Of a stretch of DNA of 52,240 bases, positions 14,456-23,631 are shown in pieces. A program made the position numbers and the translations under genes. Below the pieces are notes generated by a model that ran no database searches, had not been told where the DNA came from, and was given only the letters and a program-made list of their open reading frames with translations. Position 1 is the first letter of the stretch. Each line of letters opens with the position of its first letter. The DNA is from an uncultured Flavobacteriaceae bacterium (GTDB lineage: Bacteria > Bacteroidota > Bacteroidia > Flavobacteriales > Flavobacteriaceae), in NCBI GenBank assembly GCA_943842245.1, contig CALTAJ010000004.1, positions 1 through 52,240 on the forward strand. The letters run 5' to 3'.

Positions 14456-15859
14456 ATGAAAAACTTTGTCTTCAGTATTTCAACTGTCCTAATTTTAAAT
14501 TGCTTATTCTTAATTAGTTGTAAACAAAAAAGTAAAGAGCACTCAGAATTAAACTTAGAAGACACAAAAATTATAAAACAATTTTTTGATGAGGCATTAA
14601 CAACTAGAGAAACCTATGCATTACTTGATCATCTTAGTAATAAAATAGGTCACCGATTAAGTGGGTCAGAGGGTGCTGCTAAAGCTGTGAATTGGACCGA
14701 AAAGGTTATGAATAATTATGGTTTTGATAAAGTATACAAACAAGACTTGTTTGTTCCTAATTGGAAGCGCGGAGACAAAGAAGTTGCAAGGATAATAGAT
14801 CCAAAACAAGATTTATCTATACTAGCTCTAGGAATGTCAGTTCCAACACCTAAAGATGGAATCAGAGCTAAGATTGTAGAAGTTCAAAGGCTTGAAGATT
14901 TAGAAATATTAGGACGTGAGAATATTGAAGGGAAAATTGTTTTTTTTAATCGTCCCACTGATCAACGTCTAATCACAACAGGTTCTGCTTACGGCGGGGC
15001 AGTTGACCAACGTGCTGAAGGGCCATCAATGGCAGCAAAATATGGAGCTATTGGGGTTGTAATAAGGTCTGTTGGAACAGCATTTGATGATGTCCCTCAC
15101 ACTGGAGGGACCAAGTACAAAGATGGAATAACTAAAATACCAGCAGCTGCATTGGGGGTTAAATCTGCAGATCGCCTGACTAGCGCATTAAGGGAAAACC
15201 CAAATACTGAGCTATTTATGAAAATGAATTGTAGGACTCTAAAAGACGCTCCATCTCATAATGTAATCGGTGAACTCACCGGGAAAGAGTTCCCAGATAA
15301 AATTATTACGATTGGTGGTCATATAGATTCTTGGGACGTAGGACATGGGGCACATGATGACGGTTCTGGATGCATGCAGTCAATTCAGGTACTTCGTCTG
15401 TTTCAAAAACTAGGGATTGTTCCACGACATACAATAAGAGCAGTCATGTTCATGAACGAAGAAAATGGGACTCGAGGAGGGTTAAAATATGCAGAGTTAG
15501 CTAAGAAAAACATGGAGGAACACCTAATTGCCCTAGAAAGTGATGCTGGTGCATTTACACCGCGAGGGTTTGGAGTTACTGCTGATGATACTACCATCGA
15601 AAAATTTAGATCATGGTTGCCTTATTTTGATGAGAACACAATTAATTTTATCAAAAAAGGAGGGGGAGGTGTTGATATAAATCCTCTACACAAAACATTA
15701 GGAACCCCTACAATTGGATTTATTCCAGATTCACAACGCATGTTTGATTTACATCACTCCCCAAATGATGTATTTTCAAGCGTTCATCCACGCGAGCTTG
15801 AATTAGGCACTGCTTCAATAGCAGGCCTTATCTATCTCATCGATAAGTATGGCTTATAA
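14456..15859 (+). CDS. M28-family lipoprotein peptidase (carboxypeptidase Q-like)
   Basis: 467 residues. Lipobox LFLISC gives the lipidated Cys near residue 22. The order is prodomain, protease-associated insert (about residues 130-250, with GKIVFFNRP and AAKYGAIGVVIRS), then the M28 di-zinc catalytic domain. Metal ligands and catalytic residues are visible: GGHIDSWDVGHGAHDDGSG from His289, the NEENG motif (Glu335-Glu336), ESDAGAF, and the late His in HHSPNDVF. The layout matches aminopeptidase/carboxypeptidase Q proteins acting in the periplasm on dipeptides. The DUF6702 gene starts 13 bases after the stop, so the two are probably one operon. Confidence 0.93.
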   Translation: MKNFVFSISTVLILNCLFLISCKQKSKEHSELNLEDTKIIKQFFDEALTTRETYALLDHLSNKIGHRLSGSEGAAKAVNWTEKVMNNYGFDKVYKQDLFVPNWKRGDKEVARIIDPKQDLSILALGMSVPTPKDGIRAKIVEVQRLEDLEILGRENIEGKIVFFNRPTDQRLITTGSAYGGAVDQRAEGPSMAAKYGAIGVVIRSVGTAFDDVPHTGGTKYKDGITKIPAAALGVKSADRLTSALRENPNTELFMKMNCRTLKDAPSHNVIGELTGKEFPDKIITIGGHIDSWDVGHGAHDDGSGCMQSIQVLRLFQKLGIVPRHTIRAVMFMNEENGTRGGLKYAELAKKNMEEHLIALESDAGAFTPRGFGVTADDTTIEKFRSWLPYFDENTINFIKKGGGGVDINPLHKTLGTPTIGFIPDSQRMFDLHHSPNDVFSSVHPRELELGTASIAGLIYLIDKYGL

Positions 15860-15872
15860 ACTCATCTAAATA

Positions 15873-16394
15873 ATGAATTTTAAGACTGTATTAATTCTAT
15901 TTTTAATTATTATTTCTTCTCATGATCTCAAAGCTCACGAATTTTACATGAGCTATACATCCGTAAAACACAATCCAGAAAACGAGGAACTATTTATTAG
16001 AATTAAACTTTTTGTAAATGACCTAGAGGAATCTCTTTATGAGTATCAAGGTTTAAGCTCTGACTTTCAGAAGAATTCTCCAATTGAAAATAAAGAACAT
16101 TATATAGAAAAATATATATACTCTAAACTCTCTATTTCAATTAATGAAAAACCAGTTGATATACGATTTATTGGGCAGAAACTTGAAACAGCTAATCTAT
16201 CAGAGGACAGCGTAATTTTCTGTGAATTAGAGGCTTGTAATGTAAGTGAAATTAAAACAATTAGTATACAAAACAGCCTTCTAACTGAAAATTTTGATTC
16301 ACAAGCAAACATTGTTGTCATTAGTGCAAATGGTGTAAGAAATACATTAAATTTAGATAAGAGAATTCCTGAAGGGAAAATAAATTACAATTAA
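15873..16394 (+). CDS. DUF6702 family exported protein
   Basis: 173 residues with a signal peptide ending LKAHEFY. The pattern HEFYMSYTSVKHNPENEELFIRIK followed by VNDLEESL fits DUF6702, whose members start HPFYVS... and are frequently encoded beside peptidases in Flavobacteriia. Function unknown. It is thirteen bases behind the M28 gene on the same strand. Confidence 0.78.
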   Translation: MNFKTVLILFLIIISSHDLKAHEFYMSYTSVKHNPENEELFIRIKLFVNDLEESLYEYQGLSSDFQKNSPIENKEHYIEKYIYSKLSISINEKPVDIRFIGQKLETANLSEDSVIFCELEACNVSEIKTISIQNSLLTENFDSQANIVVISANGVRNTLNLDKRIPEGKINYN

Positions 16395-16413
16395 GACAAT
16401 GATAGAGTTTGTT

Positions 16414-16451
16414 TATATTAGTAGCTTATTAACCATAAACTAATTGAAATG
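16414..16451 (+). promoter_or_regulatory. Shared promoter/leader, copy 5
   Basis: TATATTAGTAGCTTATTAA then CCATAAACTAATTGAAATG. It matches copies 1 and 2 at all but about five positions, 4 kb outside the repeat array. No repeat copy lies beside it. Confidence 0.7.
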
Positions 16452-16817
16452 AAAAAATCTTTTTTATTAATACTACTCTCTTTTTTTCTCTCCTGCGCTA
16501 TTTTCAAAAGCCAAAATATAAACCCTTTTATTGGTACATTTAAAGTAAAAGTTTTAGATATTGATGGTGTGGATGTTCCTGGGGTTCTAACTATTTCAAA
16601 AAAAAGTGATGCCTATCTTTCTAAGATAGTTTATGAAAATGATAATATTAAAAAGAAAATGGAAATTCTGTCCTCTTATGAGATTGATAATAAAACATTT
16701 TTAATTGAAGCATTTGTCGATGGAAATCAAATAGATTTTGAATTAGATTTTGAAGGAGACACTATCACAGGTATAGCTGCAGGAATGTTTGAAGTTGAAG
16801 GATCTAGAACAAAATAA
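16449..16817 (+). CDS. Small lipoprotein, unknown (122 aa)
   Basis: Lipobox FFLSC (Cys about residue 16), then a beta-rich domain: GTFKVKVLDIDGVDVPGVLT, SKIVYENDN, FLIEAFVDGNQIDFELDF and GIAAGMFEVEG. The fold looks like a small beta-barrel or calycin-like ligand binder; this is inference from strand periodicity. It has the shared leader 5' and is convergent with the DoxX-like pair. Confidence 0.6.
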   Translation: MKKSFLLILLSFFLSCAIFKSQNINPFIGTFKVKVLDIDGVDVPGVLTISKKSDAYLSKIVYENDNIKKKMEILSSYEIDNKTFLIEAFVDGNQIDFELDFEGDTITGIAAGMFEVEGSRTK

Positions 16818-16872
16818 TTTAGATTTCGAATGATCTTTTTGCAAATCATAAAATAAATTCAAAAATATCTAT

Positions 16873-17211
16873 CTAAAAAGTAGAATTTATTAAAATTAAA
16901 AAGTTTATTAAAGCATAAAAAACTGCAGGAAGCATCATTATAGGTTGATCTTTAATTTTTATACGAACACCAATCGCAGCAAGCATAAGCAATAATAAAG
17001 AAGCTGAAGATAAAGGGATTAGTGGCTTAAAATACAAGCCTACGAAAAGACCTAACCCACCTAAAAATTGAAGCCCTCCAATTAAAAGACGCTGCTCAGG
17101 ATAACCCCAACGCTTGTATTCAACAAGCATTTTTTTAGAAAAAAATGAGGATATTCCATAAATAACAAATGAAACCCCAGAAATGAGGATAAGAATTAGA
17201 GAGGATGTCAT
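16873..17211 (-). CDS. DoxX-like membrane protein, second of a pair
   Basis: 112 residues, four helices. The region LVEYKRWGYPEQRLLIGGLQ FLGG between helices 1 and 2 and the final MMLPAVFYALINF fit the DoxX-like family of small quinone-pathway-type membrane proteins. It starts three bases after the stop of its paralogue, so the two are translationally coupled. Confidence 0.75.
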   Translation of the reverse strand: MTSSLILILISGVSFVIYGISSFFSKKMLVEYKRWGYPEQRLLIGGLQFLGGLGLFVGLYFKPLIPLSSASLLLLMLAAIGVRIKIKDQPIMMLPAVFYALINFLILINSTF

Positions 17212-17214
17212 ACT

Positions 17215-17559
17215 TTAAAGTAAACCGGAGTCGACTGCAGCTACAAATAATGACATTATCAAAAGTAGAAAAGAGGGAATATATTTTGTCAAAGGATTTT
17301 TTACCTTAATATGAGCAATTTGAGCACAGATCATTAAAAAAGCCATAAGCAAGGCTGAAATAAAAACGACTTCTTTGTAAAAGATTCCTACAACTAACAA
17401 AGTAGATAAAGCAATTTTAGAAGCACCCACCATACTTCTGATTAGCGGTGATAAACCATATTGTTTGAATTCCATGACGATATTATCAAAGCGGAATACC
17501 CAAACGACCACAATTGATATTGCAATGATTAGCTGAGCAAGAATAGCAATGTTTTCCAT
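17215..17559 (-). CDS. DoxX-like membrane protein, first of a pair
   Basis: 114 residues, four helices. The inter-helix motif VMEFKQYGLSPLIRSMVGAS parallels the paralogue's LVEYKRWGYPEQRLLIGG, and YIPSFLLLIMSLFVA closes it. Tandem DoxX-like pairs are likely to form a heteromeric membrane complex; the substrate is unknown. Confidence 0.75.
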   Translation of the reverse strand: MENIAILAQLIIAISIVVVWVFRFDNIVMEFKQYGLSPLIRSMVGASKIALSTLLVVGIFYKEVVFISALLMAFLMICAQIAHIKVKNPLTKYIPSFLLLIMSLFVAAVDSGLL

Positions 17560-17611
17560 ATTTTAAATATAAGAATTTAATATTTGATTTCTTAAATAAT
17601 AACTAATATAG

Positions 17612-18535
17612 TTACTCTTCGAGATCAGCCTCAGGTTCTTCTTCATCGCCTTGCTTACTTTCCCCTAGGTTAATTCTAAGTACAAGTTCATGTGTTCTTA
17701 GGTTTAATTGCGAGAGTCCGTTATCTGTTGGAGTCTCATAGGCATATCCTATATCAAACATCCCAAGAGAGATCATACTCATAAGAGCCATCGAGCTATT
17801 GGTTCTTATTGAGAGTCCAATATCAAACTGATTCTGCCAACTGACCATTCCAGTGATATCAGCTGTGGTAGGAAGACCCTTTACCTTTCTAATCATCAGT
17901 GATGGTTTTATATAGATCCCGTTAGATACAGGAAAGTCTACCCCACCTCCTAAATAAGTATGCACCCTGTCTTTAGCTGTCACTGCTAGATTATCACCAT
18001 TTCTTTTTACATTAAATAGCCTGGGTATAGAAAACGAGACCCAATAATTAGTAGCCTTAAAATAAGCTCCTGCTCCAATATTGGGACTAAACCTACTCAA
18101 TCTTATCTTAGTAGGATCACTTAATTGAGCGGAAGTAACCAGTGAAGTTGGATCTGCACTGTAGAAGTTACCACCACCTTTTAGCCCTAAAAACAGGGCA
18201 GACTCTCCACTGGTTTGAAGCTTGTATGAGAAGTCTACATAAGCAAAGGTTTGTTGTTCTATAAATACTTTATCAGATACCAAAGAGATTCCTAGTCCCA
18301 CATTGTTTTCTCTGGCAGAGGAAAAAGCAAGAGCAAGAGTGTTGGGAGCGTCTTCAACTGAGGCCCACTGACTCCTTGAGGTAAAAGAAAGCATATTGGC
18401 CGCATCAGCTCCTGCATAGGCAGGATTGATCACATTCATATTGTAACGATAAAGAGAGTAGTAAGATTCTTGTTGACTACTCATAAGATTAGGGATGATT
18501 AAAATCAGCAAAAATAAAACACACCTAAGAAGCAT
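17612..18535 (-). CDS. PorP/SprF-family type IX secretion membrane protein
   Basis: 307 residues. Signal peptide ending LMSSQQ, then the diagnostic opening YSLYRYNMNVINPAYAGAD and repeated outer-membrane beta strands (LGISLVSDKVFIEQQTF, YVDFSYKLQTSGESALFLG). The acidic C-terminal tail (KQGDEEEPEADLEE) is extra. SprF/PorP proteins anchor or export specific type IX cargo and usually sit beside a large adhesin gene; none is adjacent here. It is divergent from the aconitase gene. Confidence 0.92.
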   Translation of the reverse strand: MLLRCVLFLLILIIPNLMSSQQESYYSLYRYNMNVINPAYAGADAANMLSFTSRSQWASVEDAPNTLALAFSSARENNVGLGISLVSDKVFIEQQTFAYVDFSYKLQTSGESALFLGLKGGGNFYSADPTSLVTSAQLSDPTKIRLSRFSPNIGAGAYFKATNYWVSFSIPRLFNVKRNGDNLAVTAKDRVHTYLGGGVDFPVSNGIYIKPSLMIRKVKGLPTTADITGMVSWQNQFDIGLSIRTNSSMALMSMISLGMFDIGYAYETPTDNGLSQLNLRTHELVLRINLGESKQGDEEEPEADLEE

Positions 18536-18683
18536 AATTATTTCTTAATATAAATGTTTAATAAAATTAAATAAATTTTCAATCAATATAATTTTTTAAT
18601 ATTGTTATTATGCTAGGGAATATCAACATTTTAAGTTTTAATTAATTCTTTATAAACGCAAAAAATCTCAAAACTTAATTTTG

Positions 18684-18691
18684 TATTTTTG
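18684..18691 (+). promoter_or_regulatory. Candidate -7 element of the aconitase promoter
   Basis: TATTTTTG fits the Bacteroidota consensus TAnnTTTG and lies 20 bases before the ATG. A second match, TAATTTTG, overlaps just upstream (18676-18683). No clear -33 TTG was seen. Confidence 0.35.
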
Positions 18692-18711
18692 TTCAAACAA
18701 AATTGAATTTT

Positions 18712-20982
18712 ATGGCCTTTGACATTAAAATGATTAAAGCACTGTATGAGAGATTGGATAATCATATTGGGGCAACAAGAGAAATTACAGGAACCCCATT
18801 AACAGCATCAGAAAAGATTTTATATTCTCATTTATGGGATACAAATTCAAAAGAGGTGTATAATCGTGGAAAAGATTATGTAAATTTTGCACCTGATCGT
18901 ATTGCTTGTCAAGATGCAACTGCACAAATGGCTTTATTACAATTCATGCAAGCTGGAAAATCAAAAGTAGCTGTCCCAACAACTGTTCATTGCGATCATT
19001 TAATTCAAGCCAAATCAGGAGCTTTAGAAGATTTAAAATCAGCTAATAATTCTTCTGCAGAAGTTTTTGATTTTTTGGAATCTGTTTCGAATAAATATGG
19101 AATTGGTTTTTGGAAGCCTGGAGCAGGAATAATTCATCAAGTGGTTTTAGAAAATTATGCGTTCCCAGGAGGAATGATGATTGGCACTGACTCTCATACT
19201 GTAAATGCTGGGGGACTTGGCATGTTGGCTATTGGTGTTGGAGGGGCGGATGCTGTTGATGTAATGGCAGATATGCCATGGGAATTAAAATTTCCTAAAC
19301 TCATTGGCGTTAAACTTACAGGTAAGTTAAACGGATGGACAGCACCTAAAGACGTAATTTTAAAAGTAGCCGGAATTCTTACAGTTAAAGGAGGGACTGG
19401 GGCTATTATTGAATATTTTGGAGAAGGAGCTGAGTCAATGTCGTGTACAGGCAAAGGGACTATTTGTAATATGGGAGCAGAAGTAGGAGCTACAACATCA
19501 ACTTTTGGATATGACAAATCAATGGAGCGTTATCTTAGAGCTACTGATCGGAACGATGTCGCTGATGCAGCAAATACCGTGAAACATCACTTAACGGCTG
19601 ACCCTGAAGTATATGAGAATCCTGAAAAATATTTCGATCAAGTAATAGAGATTAACTTAGATAAATTAAGACCACATATCAATGGTCCTTTTACTCCAGA
19701 CTTAGCAACTCCGGTTTCTGAAATGCCTAAAGTAGCAAAAGAAAATCAGTGGCCCCTTAAAGTTGAATGGGGACTAATTGGATCCTGCACTAATTCTTCA
19801 TACGAAGACCTTTCTCGAGCTGCTTCTATTGCAAAGCAAGCTGTAGAAAAAAACCTTGTAACAAAAGCAGAATTTGGGATTAACCCGGGATCTGAACAAG
19901 TACGTTATACAGCAGAGCGTGACGGTCTTCTAGATATTTTTGAAGATTTAAATGCAAAAATATTCACTAATGCATGTGGTCCTTGCATTGGACAATGGGC
20001 TCGTGAGGGAGCAGACAAACAAGAAAAAAACTCCATAATTCATTCTTTTAACCGGAATTTTTCAAAACGTGCTGATGGAAATCCTAATACTCACGCCTTT
20101 GTGGCTTCTCCAGAAATGGTTGCGGCAGTTGCTATTTCAGGGAGGTTGGATTTCAATCCCCTAGAAGATAGTCTTATAAATCAAAAAGGTGAAGAAGTAA
20201 AGCTTGATCCTCCAACGGGAATAGAATTACCTCCTTTAGGGTTTGACGTCAAGGAAAATGGTTATCTCGCACCGGTAAAAGATGGTACAGGAGTTGAGGT
20301 CGTGGTAAAAGAGAATTCAGAACGGTTAGAACTACTAACTCCTTTTTCACCTTGGAATTCTGAAAATCTTATCGGAGCAAAGTTGTTGATCAAAGCATTA
20401 GGGAAATGTACAACAGATCATATTTCAATGGCAGGTCCTTGGCTTCGTTTTCGTGGACATTTGGATAATATCTCAAATAATTGTTTAATTGGTGCTGTAA
20501 ATGCCTTCAACAAAAAAACAAATTTTGTAAAAAACCAATTGACAGGAGATTACGCTGGTGTCCCTGATGTTCAAAGACATTATAAAGCTTCAGGAATTGA
20601 AACAGTGGTTATTGGAGATCACAACTATGGGGAAGGCTCTTCTAGGGAGCATGCTGCTATGGAACCTCGATTTTTAGGAGTAAAAGTTGTATTGGTTAAA
20701 TCTTTTGCACGTATTCACGAGACTAATTTAAAAAAGCAAGGGATGTTAGGCATTACCTTTGATAATGAGGGGGATTACGATTTGATTCAAGAAGATGATA
20801 CTTTTAATTTTATTGATTTGAAAGACTTTACATCTGGGAAGCAAATTACTATTGAAGTTATTCATGCAGATGGGAGAAGAGACACCGTTTTAGCGAACCA
20901 TACCTACAACACTCAACAAATTGAGTGGTTTAAAGAGGGCTCAGCTTTGAACCTTATAAAAAAACAAAACAGAGCAAATTAA
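18712..20982 (+). CDS. acn: Aconitate hydratase, mitochondrial type
   Basis: 756 residues from ATG 18712; the TTG extension to 18703 is not needed. It isomerises citrate to isocitrate in the TCA cycle with a 4Fe-4S cluster. The three cluster ligands are Cys359 (GSCTNSS) and Cys422/Cys425 ([10 protein letters not shown]). The substrate loop [20 protein letters not shown] and the C-terminal swivel-domain motif [11 protein letters not shown] are intact. Length and spacing (26 residues offset from human ACO2) identify the mitochondrial-type AcnA branch common in Bacteroidota rather than AcnB. It is monocistronic by context. Confidence 0.97.
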   Translation: MAFDIKMIKALYERLDNHIGATREITGTPLTASEKILYSHLWDTNSKEVYNRGKDYVNFAPDRIACQDATAQMALLQFMQAGKSKVAVPTTVHCDHLIQAKSGALEDLKSANNSSAEVFDFLESVSNKYGIGFWKPGAGIIHQVVLENYAFPGGMMIGTDSHTVNAGGLGMLAIGVGGADAVDVMADMPWELKFPKLIGVKLTGKLNGWTAPKDVILKVAGILTVKGGTGAIIEYFGEGAESMSCTGKGTICNMGAEVGATTSTFGYDKSMERYLRATDRNDVADAANTVKHHLTADPEVYENPEKYFDQVIEINLDKLRPHINGPFTPDLATPVSEMPKVAKENQWPLKVEWGLIGSCTNSSYEDLSRAASIAKQAVEKNLVTKAEFGINPGSEQVRYTAERDGLLDIFEDLNAKIFTNACGPCIGQWAREGADKQEKNSIIHSFNRNFSKRADGNPNTHAFVASPEMVAAVAISGRLDFNPLEDSLINQKGEEVKLDPPTGIELPPLGFDVKENGYLAPVKDGTGVEVVVKENSERLELLTPFSPWNSENLIGAKLLIKALGKCTTDHISMAGPWLRFRGHLDNISNNCLIGAVNAFNKKTNFVKNQLTGDYAGVPDVQRHYKASGIETVVIGDHNYGEGSSREHAAMEPRFLGVKVVLVKSFARIHETNLKKQGMLGITFDNEGDYDLIQEDDTFNFIDLKDFTSGKQITIEVIHADGRRDTVLANHTYNTQQIEWFKEGSALNLIKKQNRAN

Positions 20983-21210
20983 AAACTTAATAAAAAAAGT
21001 ATTTCTCAACACTTATCTTGTCTGAATTATTAGTTAAGAGAATAAATAATATTTTTTTAAAGGTAGCTTGCCAAAAAATTAGTGTAATTTTATTGGGCGT
21101 TATTCACGTAACGGAATATCTTAAAGGGTTTGTTAAGTATGGTTGCTTTTCAAGCTCTTTTTGCTTTGAATAAATAAGGAAATCAGGCACTATATCAATA
21201 GTAATATTTT
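20983..21210. other. 228-bp convergent intergenic region
   Basis: No ORF or clear terminator seen. It holds a short inverted repeat, CGTTA-ttcacg-TAACG (21098-21113), of uncertain meaning and without a T-run. Confidence 0.4.
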
Positions 21211-23619
21211 TTATTGTTTAGGTAAATTAAACTTTGGATTTAGAATCGTTTTTTTATAAGTAACTCCTTCGATTTTATCTTTAGAGAAATATATAGGAAA
21301 ATATTGGTCTTCTGCCCAATCCTTAAATAGATTACTGTAAAAAGGACTTTTAGGATCCCCCGATTGACCAGGGGAATTTGTACCAATAGTGGCATCCCAA
21401 TCTCCAGTATTTACAATCATTCGAAAACTAGCTCCGCTACTTTGGCGGTAATCCCCGCCTGTTGAACCGGTAGTATAACCATTTCCTCCTCGTGGGAGTG
21501 GCCCGACGTTTAATTTTTCCGAAAATATATTATTGGCAACCTTCCCTAAGGCATGAGTTATAAAGCTGTGTTTATTCTTTACTTGTCCATACTGCCATTT
21601 TTTCGGATCCTCTCCTAGCCTACTTTTAAGATTAGCGACAGCTTTACTAAAAGTATTATGTAAAAAAAGATCTCGTTCTAAGGGTCCTAAAAACATATTT
21701 TTAGGTTCTTTAATCCATTCAATAATACGTTTAAGCTGTAAAGAAGATATATAAGGTTTAGCGGATTCAGGAATAAATCTATTGCTAGCTTCACGAATGA
21801 TTTCTTTTTCCCATGAAACATAAATACTAGCAGCAATTGAATTTGGTTTCAATTGATAATCCCATTCAAATAAATCTTTCAAAATTTCTTTATCAAAATC
21901 ATTTTGGGAAATATTTTCAAGAAATGGGACTAAGGTTCTTGCAGGGAGAGAAGTAACATCTACCTGAAGGGCTCTCATATCATCCATATTAAAATCATTT
22001 CTTCGGCTAAGCACCTCCTCAATCCGCTCACCTCGATATGGATCAGACCAAGTGTAACCTATAGCATCCCATCTGGTATAATTAGAAGGAGTAATATTTT
22101 GATTTGCTGTTGCGATATAGCCTTTCTCCGGGTTTGAAGAATTTGGTTTTTCTAAAATTGGTAAGTATCCACCCCATTCGTAAGATCCGTTACCTGGAAC
22201 AGGGACAAGCCCACTAAAGGTTTTTCTTATAGGTGCGATCCCAACTGCTTGCCAACCAATATTACCTTCTCGATCTGCCCATACCATATTTTCTCCAGGG
22301 ATATTACTAAATGAACAAGCGAACTTAAATTCTTCCCAATTTTTAGCCTGATCCATTCTTAGCGAAGCGAGATAGGGCGAACCTCCAGGTTCTAGCCAAG
22401 CACAGCGAACAGCAAAAGCCTTAAAAGCTTTTTTATTTAGATAAGTTACAGGGCCGTGAAGAGTGTAATAGAGCTCAACCTCCTTATCTTCAGCTCCTTT
22501 AACAACAATTTTTTCTTTAATTATTTTAAAATCCCTCCACTTACCTTGATACTTATATTGGAGTGGATTTTTAGGATTTAATTGGTACTGGTAAAGATCT
22601 TCGCCGTCTGTTCTAAACACAGTTAAACCCCATGCGCCGTATTGATTGTGCCCAATGGAAATTCCAGGAATTTCAGGCTCTCCCCCTCCTATAACATTCC
22701 AACCTGGGGCTACTAAATGAGCCATATATCTCAGCGAAGGAATAGCTATTGTTCGATGTGGATCGTTCGCCATATAAGTATTTCCATCTTTTGTTTTACT
22801 TCCATTCAGCACCCAATTATTGCTACCAATCGCTAAGGAATCTTTAGTTAAACCATTGTATTGATTAACATAATCAATAGCGTCAGGATCTCTGTAAATT
22901 GAATCAAGATGTTTTGCTTTAAACTGAATATTTTTTCTAAAAGCATTGTAGGGCGCTAATATATCTTCAAAAATTAATTTTTGATCTATTTGATCGTCTA
23001 ACTTGATTTTAGGTTCTTTAGGATGAAACCAAATTAGATCTTTTACCTTTTGAGGTCCTAGCTTAGCAACTGCTCTTCCTATTTGAAGTTCTTCTACAAT
23101 ATTTCCCAGCAGTCCTTGATGTCTCGAGATAACAACCTCAGCTGTCCATTTCTGAGGTAAAATATTCATCATTTTAAATGGAAGAGGAAGCTTTTCAGGA
23201 GTTTCTAATATTTCAGTAATATATTGATTTACTCCTTCTACATAAGCCCCAATAATGACTTTTCCCTGGGGATGATAATGATTTAGTTCCTCTGTTAGGT
23301 CACCTCTAAATTTAAAAAGGCGAGCTCCGATATCACGATTTATTTCTTCTGCCCCTAAAATTTCTGCAACTGAACCTTTAGCTTGTCTGCGCCATATTTC
23401 AAATTGAAATAAACGATCTTTTGCAGCAGCATAACCTTGAGCAAAAAATAGATCGTGTTGGTTTTGAGCATAAATATGGTTTATTCCCCAATGATCTCTC
23501 AATATTTCAACTGATTTTTGTAGTCCATCAACTTGAATTTGATCAGAAAGGAACGAATTCTCAGATCTAGAGCAACTTAGAAAAAATGAAAAAAAAGCAA
23601 GAAAGATAAAACTTCTCAT
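21211..23619 (-). CDS. Penicillin-acylase-family Ntn hydrolase, lipoprotein
   Basis: 802 residues, normal for the family precursor (alpha chain, spacer, beta chain). Lipobox FFLSC. The autoprocessing site is clear: the nucleophile Ser266 in LAIGSNNWVLNG begins the beta chain. NDPHRTIAIPSLRYMAHLVA and HTL-type EPEIPGISIGHNQYGAWGLT follow. The C-terminal GGDYRQSSGASFRMIVNTGD carries the conserved Arg/Asn elements. Such enzymes cleave N-acyl amides (acyl-homoserine lactones, N-acyl amino acids, beta-lactam side chains); the substrate cannot be told from sequence. It starts 12 bases after the M81 gene on the same strand, so they form an operon. Confidence 0.93.
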   Translation of the reverse strand: MRSFIFLAFFSFFLSCSRSENSFLSDQIQVDGLQKSVEILRDHWGINHIYAQNQHDLFFAQGYAAAKDRLFQFEIWRRQAKGSVAEILGAEEINRDIGARLFKFRGDLTEELNHYHPQGKVIIGAYVEGVNQYITEILETPEKLPLPFKMMNILPQKWTAEVVISRHQGLLGNIVEELQIGRAVAKLGPQKVKDLIWFHPKEPKIKLDDQIDQKLIFEDILAPYNAFRKNIQFKAKHLDSIYRDPDAIDYVNQYNGLTKDSLAIGSNNWVLNGSKTKDGNTYMANDPHRTIAIPSLRYMAHLVAPGWNVIGGGEPEIPGISIGHNQYGAWGLTVFRTDGEDLYQYQLNPKNPLQYKYQGKWRDFKIIKEKIVVKGAEDKEVELYYTLHGPVTYLNKKAFKAFAVRCAWLEPGGSPYLASLRMDQAKNWEEFKFACSFSNIPGENMVWADREGNIGWQAVGIAPIRKTFSGLVPVPGNGSYEWGGYLPILEKPNSSNPEKGYIATANQNITPSNYTRWDAIGYTWSDPYRGERIEEVLSRRNDFNMDDMRALQVDVTSLPARTLVPFLENISQNDFDKEILKDLFEWDYQLKPNSIAASIYVSWEKEIIREASNRFIPESAKPYISSLQLKRIIEWIKEPKNMFLGPLERDLFLHNTFSKAVANLKSRLGEDPKKWQYGQVKNKHSFITHALGKVANNIFSEKLNVGPLPRGGNGYTTGSTGGDYRQSSGASFRMIVNTGDWDATIGTNSPGQSGDPKSPFYSNLFKDWAEDQYFPIYFSKDKIEGVTYKKTILNPKFNLPKQ

Positions 23620-23631
23620 CTAAGATTGTTT

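Noticed and set aside
21098..21113. CGTTA-ttcacg-TAACG inverted repeat as attC or attachment site
   Set aside because: Isolated five-base arms, no flanking mobile genes, no second copy.
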